Shown in pieces: positions 52,025 through 60,956 of a stretch of 64,000 nucleotides of DNA. Position 1 is the first letter of the stretch; each line of letters begins with the position of its first letter. Under the pieces are notes generated by a model. That model made no database searches, had not been told where the DNA came from, and saw only the letters and a list, made by a program, of their open reading frames with translations. Both the position numbers and the translations under genes were made by a program. Source of the stretch: Brevundimonas sp. UBA7664 (GTDB lineage Bacteria > Pseudomonadota > Alphaproteobacteria > Caulobacterales > Caulobacteraceae); contig NZ_DLHQ01000008.1 in the NCBI RefSeq assembly GCF_002483305.1, positions 1-64,000 on the forward strand, read 5' to 3'.

Positions 52025-53263
52025 CTAACGACCCAGGTCCGCTCCCCGTCCCGCCACGACCTGCGCCAACCCGTTCGCCATCGGCTCCAGCGCGATCCTG
52101 CTCCCCATCCTCGCGGCGTCTCCCGCCCTCACCCGCGCATAGTGCTCGACCCCGCCCGCATCCTTCACCACCACGAACGGCGCCGCACCCGCCTCGTCGT
52201 GAAACCCGCTCTTCACCACCACCCCGCGCACTCGCTCCGTCCCGAGCGGCCGCACCTCCCTCGCCCCCTCCAGCCGTCGCTGGTTCAGCGTCCGGATAAT
52301 GTCGCGCCGCGCCTGTAGCGTCCGCAGCTTCGTCTCCATCTCTCCGTCGAGCTGGTAACGCCGTCCCGTCCTCACCGCGAAACCCAGCCCCTCCAGATGG
52401 CGCAGCCGCCCCCGGGTCAGCGCCGCCCAGGCGTCATTGACGCCCACGCCATCCTCGACCGTCCCGTTCGCATCCGCCGCCGCCAGCAGCCGCCGGTCGA
52501 AGCCGGTGAACCGGTCCGCCCCGGTCTCCTTCCAGATACGCAGTTCCGCCTCCACCCGGGACAGGTCGCCGAGCCGCTCCTGCGCCACCTCCTGCGCCCG
52601 CGCCCGGAAGCCGTAGCCGATGTAGTCGCGCGGGATGACCAGGTCCCGCCCGTCGCCTCGCCGACCCCGCACCAACACATGGGCGTGCGGCTGGTCGGTG
52701 TCGTAATGGCAGGTCGCCACCCATTTCAGATTCGGCTCCCCCAGGTCCGCCGACACCCGCCCCATGACCTCGCGGGCATAGCCCTTCAGATCCCCGATCC
52801 GGTCGCCGTGCTCCGGCGAGATGATGAAGCGGAAATGGTGCCGGTCCTCGCTCCAGCCCCCGGTCTCGACCACCGGCCGAACATCGTCCGTCTCCCGGTC
52901 GAAGAACTCCGGCCGCGCGCCTTCGACCCCGGCTCCCGAGCGTCCGAGATAGCTCACATGCGCCGCCAGGGCCGCCGCCCGCTCGGCGCCCTTGCCGATG
53001 TGCCGGGACACCAGCGCCTTGACGATGACCCGCTGACGAACGTCCAGACGAAAGGCCCGGCCCGAGCGTCCCTGCGCCGCCCTGAGCACCCCTGACCGAT
53101 CCCCCAGCGCGAACGCCCGCGAGCTGGCCAGTCGTCGCAACAGCCCGGTGCGGACGTTCACCCGATCGGGTTTGAGGGACAGCGGAAGTCGGACCTGGAC
53201 CGCCTCCGGGTCCTGACCGGCGCCGGCCGACAGACGCGACTGGATGGCTTCACGGATCAGCAT
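52025..53263 (-). CDS. Conjugative relaxase, VirD2-like
   Basis: The relaxase nicks the transfer origin and pilots the strand into the recipient. The 412-residue product has an AHVSYLGRSG segment with a candidate nucleophile Tyr105 and the metal-binding three-histidine motif CHYDTDQPHAHVLVRG (His186, His193, His195), as in MOBP/VirD2-type relaxases. The C-terminal region resembles the DUF3363 domain of ICE relaxases but is shorter than I expect for that family. No oriT could be recognised by eye, although one is likely in 53264-53540. It is the boundary between backbone and cargo. Confidence 0.85.
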   Translation of the reverse strand: MLIREAIQSRLSAGAGQDPEAVQVRLPLSLKPDRVNVRTGLLRRLASSRAFALGDRSGVLRAAQGRSGRAFRLDVRQRVIVKALVSRHIGKGAERAAALAAHVSYLGRSGAGVEGARPEFFDRETDDVRPVVETGGWSEDRHHFRFIISPEHGDRIGDLKGYAREVMGRVSADLGEPNLKWVATCHYDTDQPHAHVLVRGRRGDGRDLVIPRDYIGYGFRARAQEVAQERLGDLSRVEAELRIWKETGADRFTGFDRRLLAAADANGTVEDGVGVNDAWAALTRGRLRHLEGLGFAVRTGRRYQLDGEMETKLRTLQARRDIIRTLNQRRLEGAREVRPLGTERVRGVVVKSGFHDEAGAAPFVVVKDAGGVEHYARVRAGDAARMGSRIALEPMANGLAQVVAGRGADLGR

Positions 53264-53596
53264 TCGACGCCTCCCACCAGGCCGCCGACGCCGCCCAGGA
53301 CCGACAACTCACCGCAAGTCGTCCAACACCCTCAAGCGCGCCGCTAACCTGCTGACAGACTACGAAAAACCCGGACCGCCCAACACCCTCTTTTATCTTG
53401 CCCTAAGCCCCTTTTCGCAGATTTCCGGACACCGCCGTCATACGTTCGCACGTCGGACCAAACCTCATCATCGCATCGCCGGTCCATCGCCTGGTCGTCC
53501 CTGGGGCGTCGTCTTCGATCGCTCGAACGCCCCGGACGACAAACAAAAACCCGCCCGGCCGAAGCCGAGCGGGTCGTTGATGGCAGTCTCGATCGA
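53264..53596 (-). other. Leader of the relaxase gene with terminator; probable oriT region
   Basis: No gene is supported in these 333 bases. They contain the terminator of the DUF2493 gene (53541-53574) and the leader of the relaxase gene. The segment 53264-53540 is somewhat less GC-rich and is the likeliest place for the nick site and relaxase promoter, but I see no inverted repeat that identifies it. Confidence 0.5.
53541..53574 (-). terminator. Rho-independent terminator after the DUF2493 gene
   Basis: On the minus strand ACCCGC-TC-GGC and GCC-GGG-CGGGT pair around a TTCG-type loop, followed by TTTTTGTTTGT. It begins about 23 bases after the DUF2493 stop codon and separates that transcript from the relaxase gene. 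Confidence 0.8.
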
Positions 53597-54538
53597 TCAG
53601 GCCGCGCGCGCCCGGATGGGGACATGCCGCAGCCCGGATTCCATTGCCTTCTGTCCGAGGTTGAGCGCCGGTCCGAACGGCCGCTGGTCCGCCCGCGCCC
53701 GATCCACCGAATGCACCAGGGTGAGGCAGACCTCAGGCTCGAGCGCGATCAGTTCGTCGTTCGCCCGGAAGGGAGCCGCCTTGCCGTGGGTGTCGAAATC
53801 CGCCCGGGCGAGGATCAGCTTCACCCCCTTCTGCTGGGCCCATTTGATCGCCAGCTTCTCGGAGCCCTTCGCCCCGGTCGTCGCCAGGGCCATGTCGGGC
53901 CACTCCTGTTTCGCCCAGTTCAGGGCGTCGAAGATCCGCCCGGCGTCTTCCGGGGTATCCGCCGTCGGAGCCCCTCTGAAGGCGATGACCGGACCGCCCG
54001 GATCCGCCTCCCCCGCACGCCGGTTGCGGATCGCCCGGATCGCCTGTTTCGCCTCCAGCTGGGCGGCCGTCAGATGCGTGCCGCGCCGGCTGCCGCGCCA
54101 GGCCGTCCAGACCTCTCCGGTCGCGACCGTCCAGGTTTGCGACGCCGCGTCCCGGATCAGTTCGCAGGCCTGCGTCGCCGCATCGCCTGCCCGGGCTTTG
54201 GCCGTGGCGTCCTGCAGTTCGACGTCGGCCGCTTCCGATCCGTCGAAGTCCCGGTCGAGCGATCGCATCGTATCGCGCGCCCTATCCGCGTCGCGTTCGA
54301 TCCGCCCGGCGGCCGAATGGAAGGCGCCGATCAGGGCTTCTCCGAGGATCGTCTGGAAGTCCTCCAAGGCTGTGTCGGAGATCACGTCCAGAAGCTCGGT
54401 CATGAGCGCGCGCCCGAGCTGGGCCAGGGCGTCTTCCGTCGGAAGCGGACCGCCTTCCTCGATGGAGGCTGACAGGTTGCCCAGGGCGGAGTCGGAGATC
54501 GGGGTGAAGGCGGAGGATGAGGTGTTGAAGCGGGTCAT
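53597..54538 (-). CDS. DUF2493 (SLOG-like) protein
   Basis: The 313-residue product has a helical N-terminal half and a C-terminal DUF2493 domain (VIAFRGAPTADTPEDAGRIF, then ATTGAKGSEKLAIKWAQQKG), the Rossmann-like nucleotide-binding fold of the SLOG group. Genes of this family are common in the replication/transfer block of alphaproteobacterial mobile elements; the role is unknown. ATG 54538 starts MTRFNTSSSAF; an earlier in-frame ATG is at 54577. Confidence 0.85.
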   Translation of the reverse strand: MTRFNTSSSAFTPISDSALGNLSASIEEGGPLPTEDALAQLGRALMTELLDVISDTALEDFQTILGEALIGAFHSAAGRIERDADRARDTMRSLDRDFDGSEAADVELQDATAKARAGDAATQACELIRDAASQTWTVATGEVWTAWRGSRRGTHLTAAQLEAKQAIRAIRNRRAGEADPGGPVIAFRGAPTADTPEDAGRIFDALNWAKQEWPDMALATTGAKGSEKLAIKWAQQKGVKLILARADFDTHGKAAPFRANDELIALEPEVCLTLVHSVDRARADQRPFGPALNLGQKAMESGLRHVPIRARAA

Positions 54539-54992
54539 TGGACCATTCCTTGAGACTGTCGAGCGCCCCATGCGCAACGACCCCGGTTTTGGCCACAGCG
54601 GGGTCCCCGGCAGTCACCGGAGCGGGCGGCCGCTTGGCCGTCCGTGGAGGGGAACGGCGCAGCCGTTGACTTCCGGGGTGCTGTGACAAAATCGGAGGGC
54701 GTTGTGTGGGGGCAAGTCCTCGCCCGCCTTCGGGCGAGGACACAACTCGGCGCCGACGCGCCGATACGGACAAAGACGCATCGGTTCGCTTGCCGGCGAC
54801 GGCGCGCCGTCGCCCATCCGGGACCGGGGTGCTGGAAGGCGGCGGACCCCATCCGCCGCGCACGTGGACGAGTCCCCGGCTCTTGAAGCTCATCCCTGCC
54901 TTCGCGGGGGCGCCGAAAGCAGACCAACGGCGGCCTCGGGTGTCGAGGCCGCCGTGATGGCGCCGGACTGGGGAGTTCAGCAACGCGGCGTC
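54539..54992. repeat. Gene-free structured region, REP-like hairpins
   Basis: These 454 bases between the GcrA-like and DUF2493 genes have no supported gene. They contain several hairpins: AACGGC-GCA-GCCGTT (54653-54667), a long one at 54716-54741 (GTCCTCGCCCG, loop CCTT, CGGGCGAGGAC) with extra GTTGTG/CACAAC outside it (54701-54746), and CCTGCCTTCGCGGGGG at about 54896, which recalls the CCTTCGCGGG repeats common in Caulobacterales. Confidence 0.55.
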
Positions 54993-55469
54993 TCAGTCCA
55001 GACCCGCGAGGGCCATCAGACTCTCGGCGCTCTGGCGGACGGGACGGTAGCCGATCTCCGCATGCGCGGCGCAGAAGGCCCCCCTCGCGATCCGCCTGCC
55101 GCACAGGGCGAAGCCGGGGTCTCCGGGATCGCCGTAGGGCCAGCGGCAATCGCGCCGACGCACGGACAGGATGGTCGCCGTCCCATGAGACGGCGCATCC
55201 ACCCGGCGCGGTGGGCACGACGCCGGACCCGGCGGCGGCGCGGGCCGGGCCGGCCAGGGTCGACGCGCGACCGGGGGCGCGGCGAGGCCGGCGGACCTTG
55301 AGGCCGGCGGCCGAGCGGCCGACAGGCCCAGGCGATAGACCTTGCCCAGGACCGCGCTTCTTGTGAGGCCGTGATCCAGATCGCGCGCGATCTGTGCGGC
55401 GCTACGGCCTTCGAGCCAGAGGGTCTTGAGACGACCGACGCGGTCGTCGGTCCAGGCGGAGGCGGTCAT
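54993..55469 (-). CDS. GcrA-family regulator
   Basis: GcrA is the cell-cycle transcription factor of Caulobacter and relatives. The 158-residue product has the N-terminal GcrA helix-turn-helix (AWTDDRVGRLKTLWLEGRSA, IARDL, RSAVLGKVYRLGL), a Pro-rich linker, and the C-terminal motif CRWPYGDPGDPGFALCGRRI with FCAAHAEIGYRP. Length is close to chromosomal GcrA. As an extra copy on a mobile element it may tie element expression to the host cell cycle or DNA methylation state; that is inference. Confidence 0.9.
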   Translation of the reverse strand: MTASAWTDDRVGRLKTLWLEGRSAAQIARDLDHGLTRSAVLGKVYRLGLSAARPPASRSAGLAAPPVARRPWPARPAPPPGPASCPPRRVDAPSHGTATILSVRRRDCRWPYGDPGDPGFALCGRRIARGAFCAAHAEIGYRPVRQSAESLMALAGLD

Positions 55470-55548
55470 GGCGGAACTCCGGTGTCAGCGAGCCCAATCG
55501 GCTCGCCCGCGCCCGGCCTCGCTTCATCCTCCCGGTCCCCACACAGAA

Positions 55549-55578
55549 ACGGCCCGACGCTCGCGCGCCGGGCCGTTC
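55549..55578 (-). terminator. Terminator-like hairpin after SSB gene
   Basis: AACGGCCCG and CGGGCCGTT form a nine-base-pair stem around a 12-base loop, 18 bases after the SSB stop on the minus strand. The following minus-strand sequence is TCTGTGTG, a weak T tract, so termination may be partial. Confidence 0.5.
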
Positions 55579-55595
55579 CGCCTTTCGCCGACGGA

Positions 55596-56015
55596 TCAGA
55601 ACGGGATGTCGTCGTTCAGATCGTATCCGCTCGCCGGCTCCTGCACCTGCCGGTCGGCGGCGCCGTCGTCCGCCGACGGCCGGTCGCGCCGGTTCTTCAG
55701 ACGAATGTCGCCGACGATCAGACGCAGATCGTAGTGTTCGACCCCGTCCTTGCCGGTCCAGGTGTCGTTCTCGACATGGCCCTGGATCACGACCCGGCTG
55801 CCCTTGCGGGCGAAGGCCTCGATATATTTCCCGGCCGTGGCCTCGTTGAAGCAGATGCAGTTGAAGCCGGTGGTGCGCTCGCCCGGCGTGCCGTCGGCGC
55901 GCCGGAAGCGGGTGGTCTCCAGCACGCGGAAGCTCGCGCGCTTCTTGCCCGAGCCCTGGGCCGACAGGATGGACGGGTCGGCGGCCAGATAGCCTTCGAG
56001 GGTGAGGGTCTGCAT
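55596..56015 (-). CDS. ssb: Single-stranded DNA-binding protein
   Basis: The 139-residue product has an OB fold (MQTLTLEGYLAADPSILSAQ, then RVVIQGHVENDTWTGKDGVE) and the acidic tip DDIPF at the C-terminus, which is the docking peptide of SSB. It protects transferred or replicating single-stranded DNA of the element. It is preceded by a second, SSB-like gene on the same strand. Confidence 0.9.
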   Translation of the reverse strand: MQTLTLEGYLAADPSILSAQGSGKKRASFRVLETTRFRRADGTPGERTTGFNCICFNEATAGKYIEAFARKGSRVVIQGHVENDTWTGKDGVEHYDLRLIVGDIRLKNRRDRPSADDGAADRQVQEPASGYDLNDDIPF

Positions 56016-56049
56016 GGTCAGTCTCCTGAAGATGGGATTCGGTTGAGGA

Positions 56050-56415
56050 TCAGGCGGCGGCGCGATCGGTTTCGCGGGCGTCGACGGTGTCGGGGTCGCG
56101 GGCCTCGGCCCAGTCGAGGACGGTCAGCCGGTTCACCACCAGTTCCTTGGCGGTGCGTTCGGTCCCGTCCTTGGCGGCGTAGGCCGTGTCGATGAAGGCG
56201 CCGACGACGACGGCTTCGCAGCCTTGGGCAAGTCCGCGGGCGATAACCTTCTCGTTCAGCCCCTTCGACCAGCTGACGCAGTTGACCCCGACGAGCCGGT
56301 CCTTGCCGGCGCCATCGACGCCGCGCTTTTCGAGCAGCCGGAACACCGCCTTGGCGAAGTCCGGGCTGATCTGGGGGTCGGCCGCCAACCGGCCGGTGAA
56401 CACCATGGTCTGCAT
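56050..56415 (-). CDS. SSB-like protein without acidic tip
   Basis: The 121-residue product begins MQTMVFTGRLAADPQISPDF, clearly related to the neighbouring SSB at its start, and has an OB-fold-like middle (CEAVVVGAFIDTAYAAKDGT). It ends ARETDRAAA with no acidic DDIPF tip, so it should not recruit the usual SSB partners. ATG 56415 fits the family; the frame is open to 56472. It may be a specialised partner of the helicase upstream. Confidence 0.8.
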   Translation of the reverse strand: MQTMVFTGRLAADPQISPDFAKAVFRLLEKRGVDGAGKDRLVGVNCVSWSKGLNEKVIARGLAQGCEAVVVGAFIDTAYAAKDGTERTAKELVVNRLTVLDWAEARDPDTVDARETDRAAA

Positions 56416-56537
56416 GTCAGTCTCCTGTTGATCCGAAGCGCCGGGGAGCCGATCTCCCCAATGCCGCTTCACCCGGGACCTCCCTTCCTCCGTCCTCTCC
56501 TGCCCGGACGGGGCCTCCGCCCCGCCCGGCGCATGTC

Positions 56538-59500
56538 TCAGGCGGCCGCTCCGTCGAGGACGGTCTGGACGGGATGGCGGCGCAGCACCGCCTCCACCAC
56601 CTCAGGCCGATCCGTCGGCGCGAACACCCGGGGCGTAAAGGCGATGATCTCGACGAAGCACCCGAGCGCGACCAGGGCGTCGCGGTCCGTCCGCCCACCG
56701 ACCACCTCGATCCGCCAGCGGTCCATGACCCGCGACCGCTTGAGCCACAGGCCGCCTTCCAGCGAGAGCTGGACGTTGCGATCCAGCAAGGTGGCGGCGG
56801 TCCTCGCCCCGTCCGACCACGCCTCGCCGACATCGGTCAGGCCGAGGCTCGCCTTGAGGCTCCGGGCCTGGACCTGGTCCAGCACACGCCCCAGCCAGCG
56901 CCGGCCGTCCGGCGCCCTGACCCGACGCACAGAACAGCCGCGCGCGGGCATCCGACCCCAGATCGGCAGCAGCAGACCGGTCGCGAGCGTGAGCTCGCGC
57001 GTCCGCCAGGGGTCGGCTCCCGCCACCTCCTCATCCCAGACGCGGCGCCATTCGTCGGTCGCCGCGGGCTTCCAGGCCGATTCCTCGAAGGTCCTCTCCG
57101 GCAGGGTCTGACGTCCATCCGGCCGGACCAGGCGAACGGCGGCGACCAGCCGGTCCTCGTCCGTGGCGGTGGTCAGGCCGAGTTCGGCGACCGCCGCCCG
57201 GCCGGATTTGGCGTTTACGACCAGCTGATGGGCGACGTCGGCGGCCCGGGCCAGCGCGTCATGGGAGAGCAGGATGTCGCGACGAACCCTGAGCGAGAAG
57301 GTGACCAGGGCGGTTTCAGCGCCGGTCGAGACATCGGTCCGGATGGTTTCCTGGTGCAGAACCGCCAGTTCCTCCGCCTCGATGTCTTCAAGTCCACGGT
57401 CCAGATCCCCCGACGCGGCGGCGCGCTCAAGGATGCCCGAGAGAATGCGGTCGAAGTCCTCGAACAAGGCGTTCTGGTCGGCGATCCTGAGCGCCAGCAG
57501 GCGGTTGAGGAAGGTGTGGATCGGCGGCAGGTCGTCGGACGGCTTGAGTCCGCCGTCGGCGTCGAGCAGCTTGAGACCCGTCCTGGTCATGAAGGTCTGG
57601 AGCGTCATCGCAGCGAGTTCACCGAACGCCAGGGCCCCGTAGAAGACCAGCAGGGCCCGGCGCGCCCATGGGCTTTCCAGATTGTCCTCGGCCCGGAAGA
57701 GGCCCGCCCCGGCCGTTCGGCGCTCGCCGCGCGTGAGCGCGCCGAGCGTGTCCAGACGGCGGGCGATGGTCGAGGTGAAGCGTTTTTCGCCCTGGATGTC
57801 CGTCGTGACCGGCCGGAACAGCGGGGCCGAGGCCTGGTGGGTGCGGTGGCTGCGACCCAGCCCCTGGATGGCGGCGTCGGCCCGCCAGCCCGGTTCGACC
57901 AGATAGTGGACCCGGCGCTGCCGGTTCGCCGCCGACAGGTCCGCGTGATAGCTGCGTCCGGTGCCTCCGGCGTCGGAGAAGATCAGCACCCGCTTGCGGC
58001 CGCTCATGAAGGCGTCGGTCTCGGCGCGCGCCGCCGAGGCGCCGCGCCGTTCCACCAGCCTGCGTCCGTCGCGCACGACCACCCGCCGGGACCGCCCGGT
58101 GATCTCGGCGACGGCGTCCGCGCCGAGGGCCTCCAACAGGGCGTCGAGCACCCCCGGCACGGCGGGCAGGCAGGCCATCTGTTCGATCAGGCTCTCGCGC
58201 CGGGCCAGCGCCTCCTGGCTGACGGCCGGACGGCCGTCGTCCATGACCGGAACCAGGGTGACCTCGCCGCTCTCCCCCTCGACCGCCTCCATCAGGTGGA
58301 TCGGGAATGCCTCGCGCAGGTAGTCGAGGACATATTCACGCGGGGTCATGTCTATCGAAAGGTTGTTCCATTCCTCGGGCGGGACGGACGCCAGCCGCCG
58401 CTCCATCACCGCCTCATTGGTCGAGACGATCTGGACCACGGCCGAGCGATCGTGGCCCAGATCCTCCCGGATCGACGCCACCAGGCTCGGCGCCTTCAGC
58501 CCCGCGAGCAGATGGCCGAAGAAGCGCAGCTTGGCGCCCTCGAAGGCGGAATGGGCCGCCGACGCGGCCTGGCCGCTCCTGGGCTTGCCCGTCTCGTCGT
58601 TGACGCCGACGGCCTTCAAGGCCTCGGCGAGATTGGCGTGGATCAGCTGGAAGGCGTCGGCCCAGGCGTCCCAGATCGCGATGTCGTCGGACGTCAGGGG
58701 ATGGACCAGCGGCTGGTATTCGACCCCTTCGAACGACAGGCTCCGCGCCACATAGAGGCCGAGCGCCTTGAGTTCGCGCGCCACCAGCTCCATCGCCGCC
58801 ACCCCGCCCCGGTCCATGGCGTCCAGGAAATCCGCCCGCGACATGAAGGGCGCCTCCGGCCCGCCCCACAGGCCCAGCCGGGCGGCATAGGCCAGGTTCT
58901 CGGCGGTGGTGGCGCCGGTCGCCGAGACATAGAGGACCCGCGCATCGGGCAGTCGGTTCTGCAGCGCCAGACCGGCCATCCCCTGCAGCGACGCCTTCTT
59001 CGTTCCCCGCGCGCCCTTGCCGCCACCCGCGGCGTTGGCCATCGCATGGGCCTCGTCGAAGGCGATGACGCCGTCGAAATCCGCGCCGAGCCAGGCGATG
59101 ATCTGGTCGAGCCGCGATTGACGGGCGCCCCGCGCCGGTTGGCGAAGCGTCGCATAGGTCGTGAACAGAATGCCCCGGTCGAGCCGGATGGCGTCCCCCT
59201 GTTTCCAGCTCGAAAGGGGCACGATGTCATGAGCGCCGCCGCCGATCGCCGCCCAGTCGCGCCGCGCGTCCTCCAGCAAGGCGTCGTTCCGTGACAGCCA
59301 TAGCGCGCGCACCCGGCCCTGGCTCATGTTGTCGGCGATGACGGCGGCGATCTGGCGGCCTTTGCCGCAGCCGGTGCCATCGCCCAGGAAGAAGCCGCGC
59401 CGCAGCTGGACGGCGTCCTCCTGGTCCTCGGGCGCGAGCACCATATGGTGGGGCGCCGTGTCCAGCCGCCACTGTCCGGGCAGATGCGCGGCGTGGGCCT

Positions 59501-60800
59501 CGCCGGCGTAGATGACCATCTCGGTCTGGGCGTCCGAGATCCAGCCCTGGTCGCGCATGGCCGGAGGGAGGACCGGTCGATAGGTCGGCGCCGGCGGCGC
59601 CACCGAGGCCATGGGCCCGGACTCGACCAGAGGCGACGGATGCAGGCGGGGCTCGGGCAGAACGATCCGCCCCAGGGCGTGGGCCTGGTATAGCCCGACA
59701 TCGCGACCCTCCCCCGTCCAGGCGCGAACCTCATAGGTCAGGGCCCCAGCCCCACCCAGAAAGGCCAGCCGGCCGGAGGGCAAGGCCAGGCCTCGCGCGC
59801 GTGGTCCCAGCAGGGCGTCTATCGTCACCGGCAGGCGCGTTCGCGGCCTGGCGCCGATCCGCGGCGAAATCGCCCCTGTCATCCGCGCCGCGCTCTGCAG
59901 GTCATCAGCGCTCTGGAGCGGCGCGGCGCCCGCGGGACCTTCGGCGCGGTCGATCACCAGCAGACCGGTCTCAACGGAGGTCCCATGTTTGGCGAAACCG
60001 CCGGACGGCAAGGCGATGCGGCTCACGACGGCGCCGACCTCGCAGAGGCGGCGAAGCAGCGCGGCGTCCGTCAGGGCGTTCAGGGGGACGATCGCGGCCA
60101 ACCGGCCATGGTCGGCCAGGGCCTTCAGGGCCGCCGTCAGATGGGCGGCCAGGTTCGAGAACGGCGGATTGCACACCGCCACGTCGAATTCGCCCGAGCC
60201 CGCGGACAGGTCATGGATATGGCGTCCGTCGTGGCGCGTCCGGTCCGCGCCCGGAAAGAGCCCGTCGAGGAGGTCGGCCCGACCGGTCGCGAGCTCATTC
60301 AGGCTCAGCACCCCGCCGCAGGCCTCCGCGACCGAGGCGATGAGGCCCGTTCCAGCCGAGGGCTCGAGGACGCGGTCGCCGGGACGCACCTGGGCGGCCA
60401 GGACGGCGAGCGCGGCCAGATGCGGCGGCGTCGAGAATTGATCGAACGCGACCTGCGCCTCGCTGCGCCGGGACTGGGTCAGCCCGAGCGCCGAGACGGC
60501 CGCCAGCAGGGCGGTGATCTCCGCCGGCGCGTCTTCCAGACGACCGACCTGGGGCGCGAGACGCCGGACCTGCAGGACCGTCGCCGCCTCTATCGCGTCA
60601 TAGGCGTCGCGCCAGGCCCAGACGCCCTCGGCGTCCGACCCGCCGAACGCGGTCGTCATGATGGCGGCGACGAGCTTGCGGTCGAGCGGACGGGACCGCG
60701 CCAGATGCGCCGCCAGCGCCCGGGCGGCAGCGAGGATAATGGCGGCGGCATCGCCGGCGGCCGGATCGGCGAACAAGGACAGGTTGGGGGTCGAGGACAT
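56538..60800 (-). CDS. Strawberry notch-like helicase with N-terminal methyltransferase domain
   Basis: The 1420-residue product combines an N-terminal adenine methyltransferase-type domain (EPSAGTG at 146-152, NPPF at 211-214) with a superfamily 2 ATPase of the strawberry notch type (Walker A-like GDGTGCGKGRQ near 475, DEAH in AFDEAHAMA near 582, and a C-terminal helicase lobe with the SNO domain). Fusions of this kind are characteristic of alphaproteobacterial plasmids and ICEs; the role is thought to concern DNA transfer or protection. All key motifs are intact. It follows the ParB-like gene on the same strand, with a strong hairpin between them. Confidence 0.9.
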   Translation of the reverse strand: MSSTPNLSLFADPAAGDAAAIILAAARALAAHLARSRPLDRKLVAAIMTTAFGGSDAEGVWAWRDAYDAIEAATVLQVRRLAPQVGRLEDAPAEITALLAAVSALGLTQSRRSEAQVAFDQFSTPPHLAALAVLAAQVRPGDRVLEPSAGTGLIASVAEACGGVLSLNELATGRADLLDGLFPGADRTRHDGRHIHDLSAGSGEFDVAVCNPPFSNLAAHLTAALKALADHGRLAAIVPLNALTDAALLRRLCEVGAVVSRIALPSGGFAKHGTSVETGLLVIDRAEGPAGAAPLQSADDLQSAARMTGAISPRIGARPRTRLPVTIDALLGPRARGLALPSGRLAFLGGAGALTYEVRAWTGEGRDVGLYQAHALGRIVLPEPRLHPSPLVESGPMASVAPPAPTYRPVLPPAMRDQGWISDAQTEMVIYAGEAHAAHLPGQWRLDTAPHHMVLAPEDQEDAVQLRRGFFLGDGTGCGKGRQIAAVIADNMSQGRVRALWLSRNDALLEDARRDWAAIGGGAHDIVPLSSWKQGDAIRLDRGILFTTYATLRQPARGARQSRLDQIIAWLGADFDGVIAFDEAHAMANAAGGGKGARGTKKASLQGMAGLALQNRLPDARVLYVSATGATTAENLAYAARLGLWGGPEAPFMSRADFLDAMDRGGVAAMELVARELKALGLYVARSLSFEGVEYQPLVHPLTSDDIAIWDAWADAFQLIHANLAEALKAVGVNDETGKPRSGQAASAAHSAFEGAKLRFFGHLLAGLKAPSLVASIREDLGHDRSAVVQIVSTNEAVMERRLASVPPEEWNNLSIDMTPREYVLDYLREAFPIHLMEAVEGESGEVTLVPVMDDGRPAVSQEALARRESLIEQMACLPAVPGVLDALLEALGADAVAEITGRSRRVVVRDGRRLVERRGASAARAETDAFMSGRKRVLIFSDAGGTGRSYHADLSAANRQRRVHYLVEPGWRADAAIQGLGRSHRTHQASAPLFRPVTTDIQGEKRFTSTIARRLDTLGALTRGERRTAGAGLFRAEDNLESPWARRALLVFYGALAFGELAAMTLQTFMTRTGLKLLDADGGLKPSDDLPPIHTFLNRLLALRIADQNALFEDFDRILSGILERAAASGDLDRGLEDIEAEELAVLHQETIRTDVSTGAETALVTFSLRVRRDILLSHDALARAADVAHQLVVNAKSGRAAVAELGLTTATDEDRLVAAVRLVRPDGRQTLPERTFEESAWKPAATDEWRRVWDEEVAGADPWRTRELTLATGLLLPIWGRMPARGCSVRRVRAPDGRRWLGRVLDQVQARSLKASLGLTDVGEAWSDGARTAATLLDRNVQLSLEGGLWLKRSRVMDRWRIEVVGGRTDRDALVALGCFVEIIAFTPRVFAPTDRPEVVEAVLRRHPVQTVLDGAAA

Positions 60801-60908
60801 GGCGAAGGCTCCGGCAGCCTGGAGCGGAGGGCGCCTCCCTCCCGGTCCTGCAGGCTCGCCTCGCCCCGCCCTTTCCTCGCCTTTTCCGCGCCAGGGATTC
60901 GCACGACT

Positions 60909-60937
60909 ACGCCGCCCCGGCTGAGCCGGGGCGGCGT
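60909..60937 (-). terminator. Very stable hairpin between parB-like and helicase genes
   Basis: ACGCCGCCCCGGC and GCCGGGGCGGCGT form a perfect 13-base-pair stem with a TGA loop. On the minus strand it lies 20 bases after the ParB-like stop. No T run follows, so it is either a weak terminator or a transcript-stabilising element. Confidence 0.55.
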
Positions 60938-60956
60938 CCGTCAGGAAGACTGGCGG

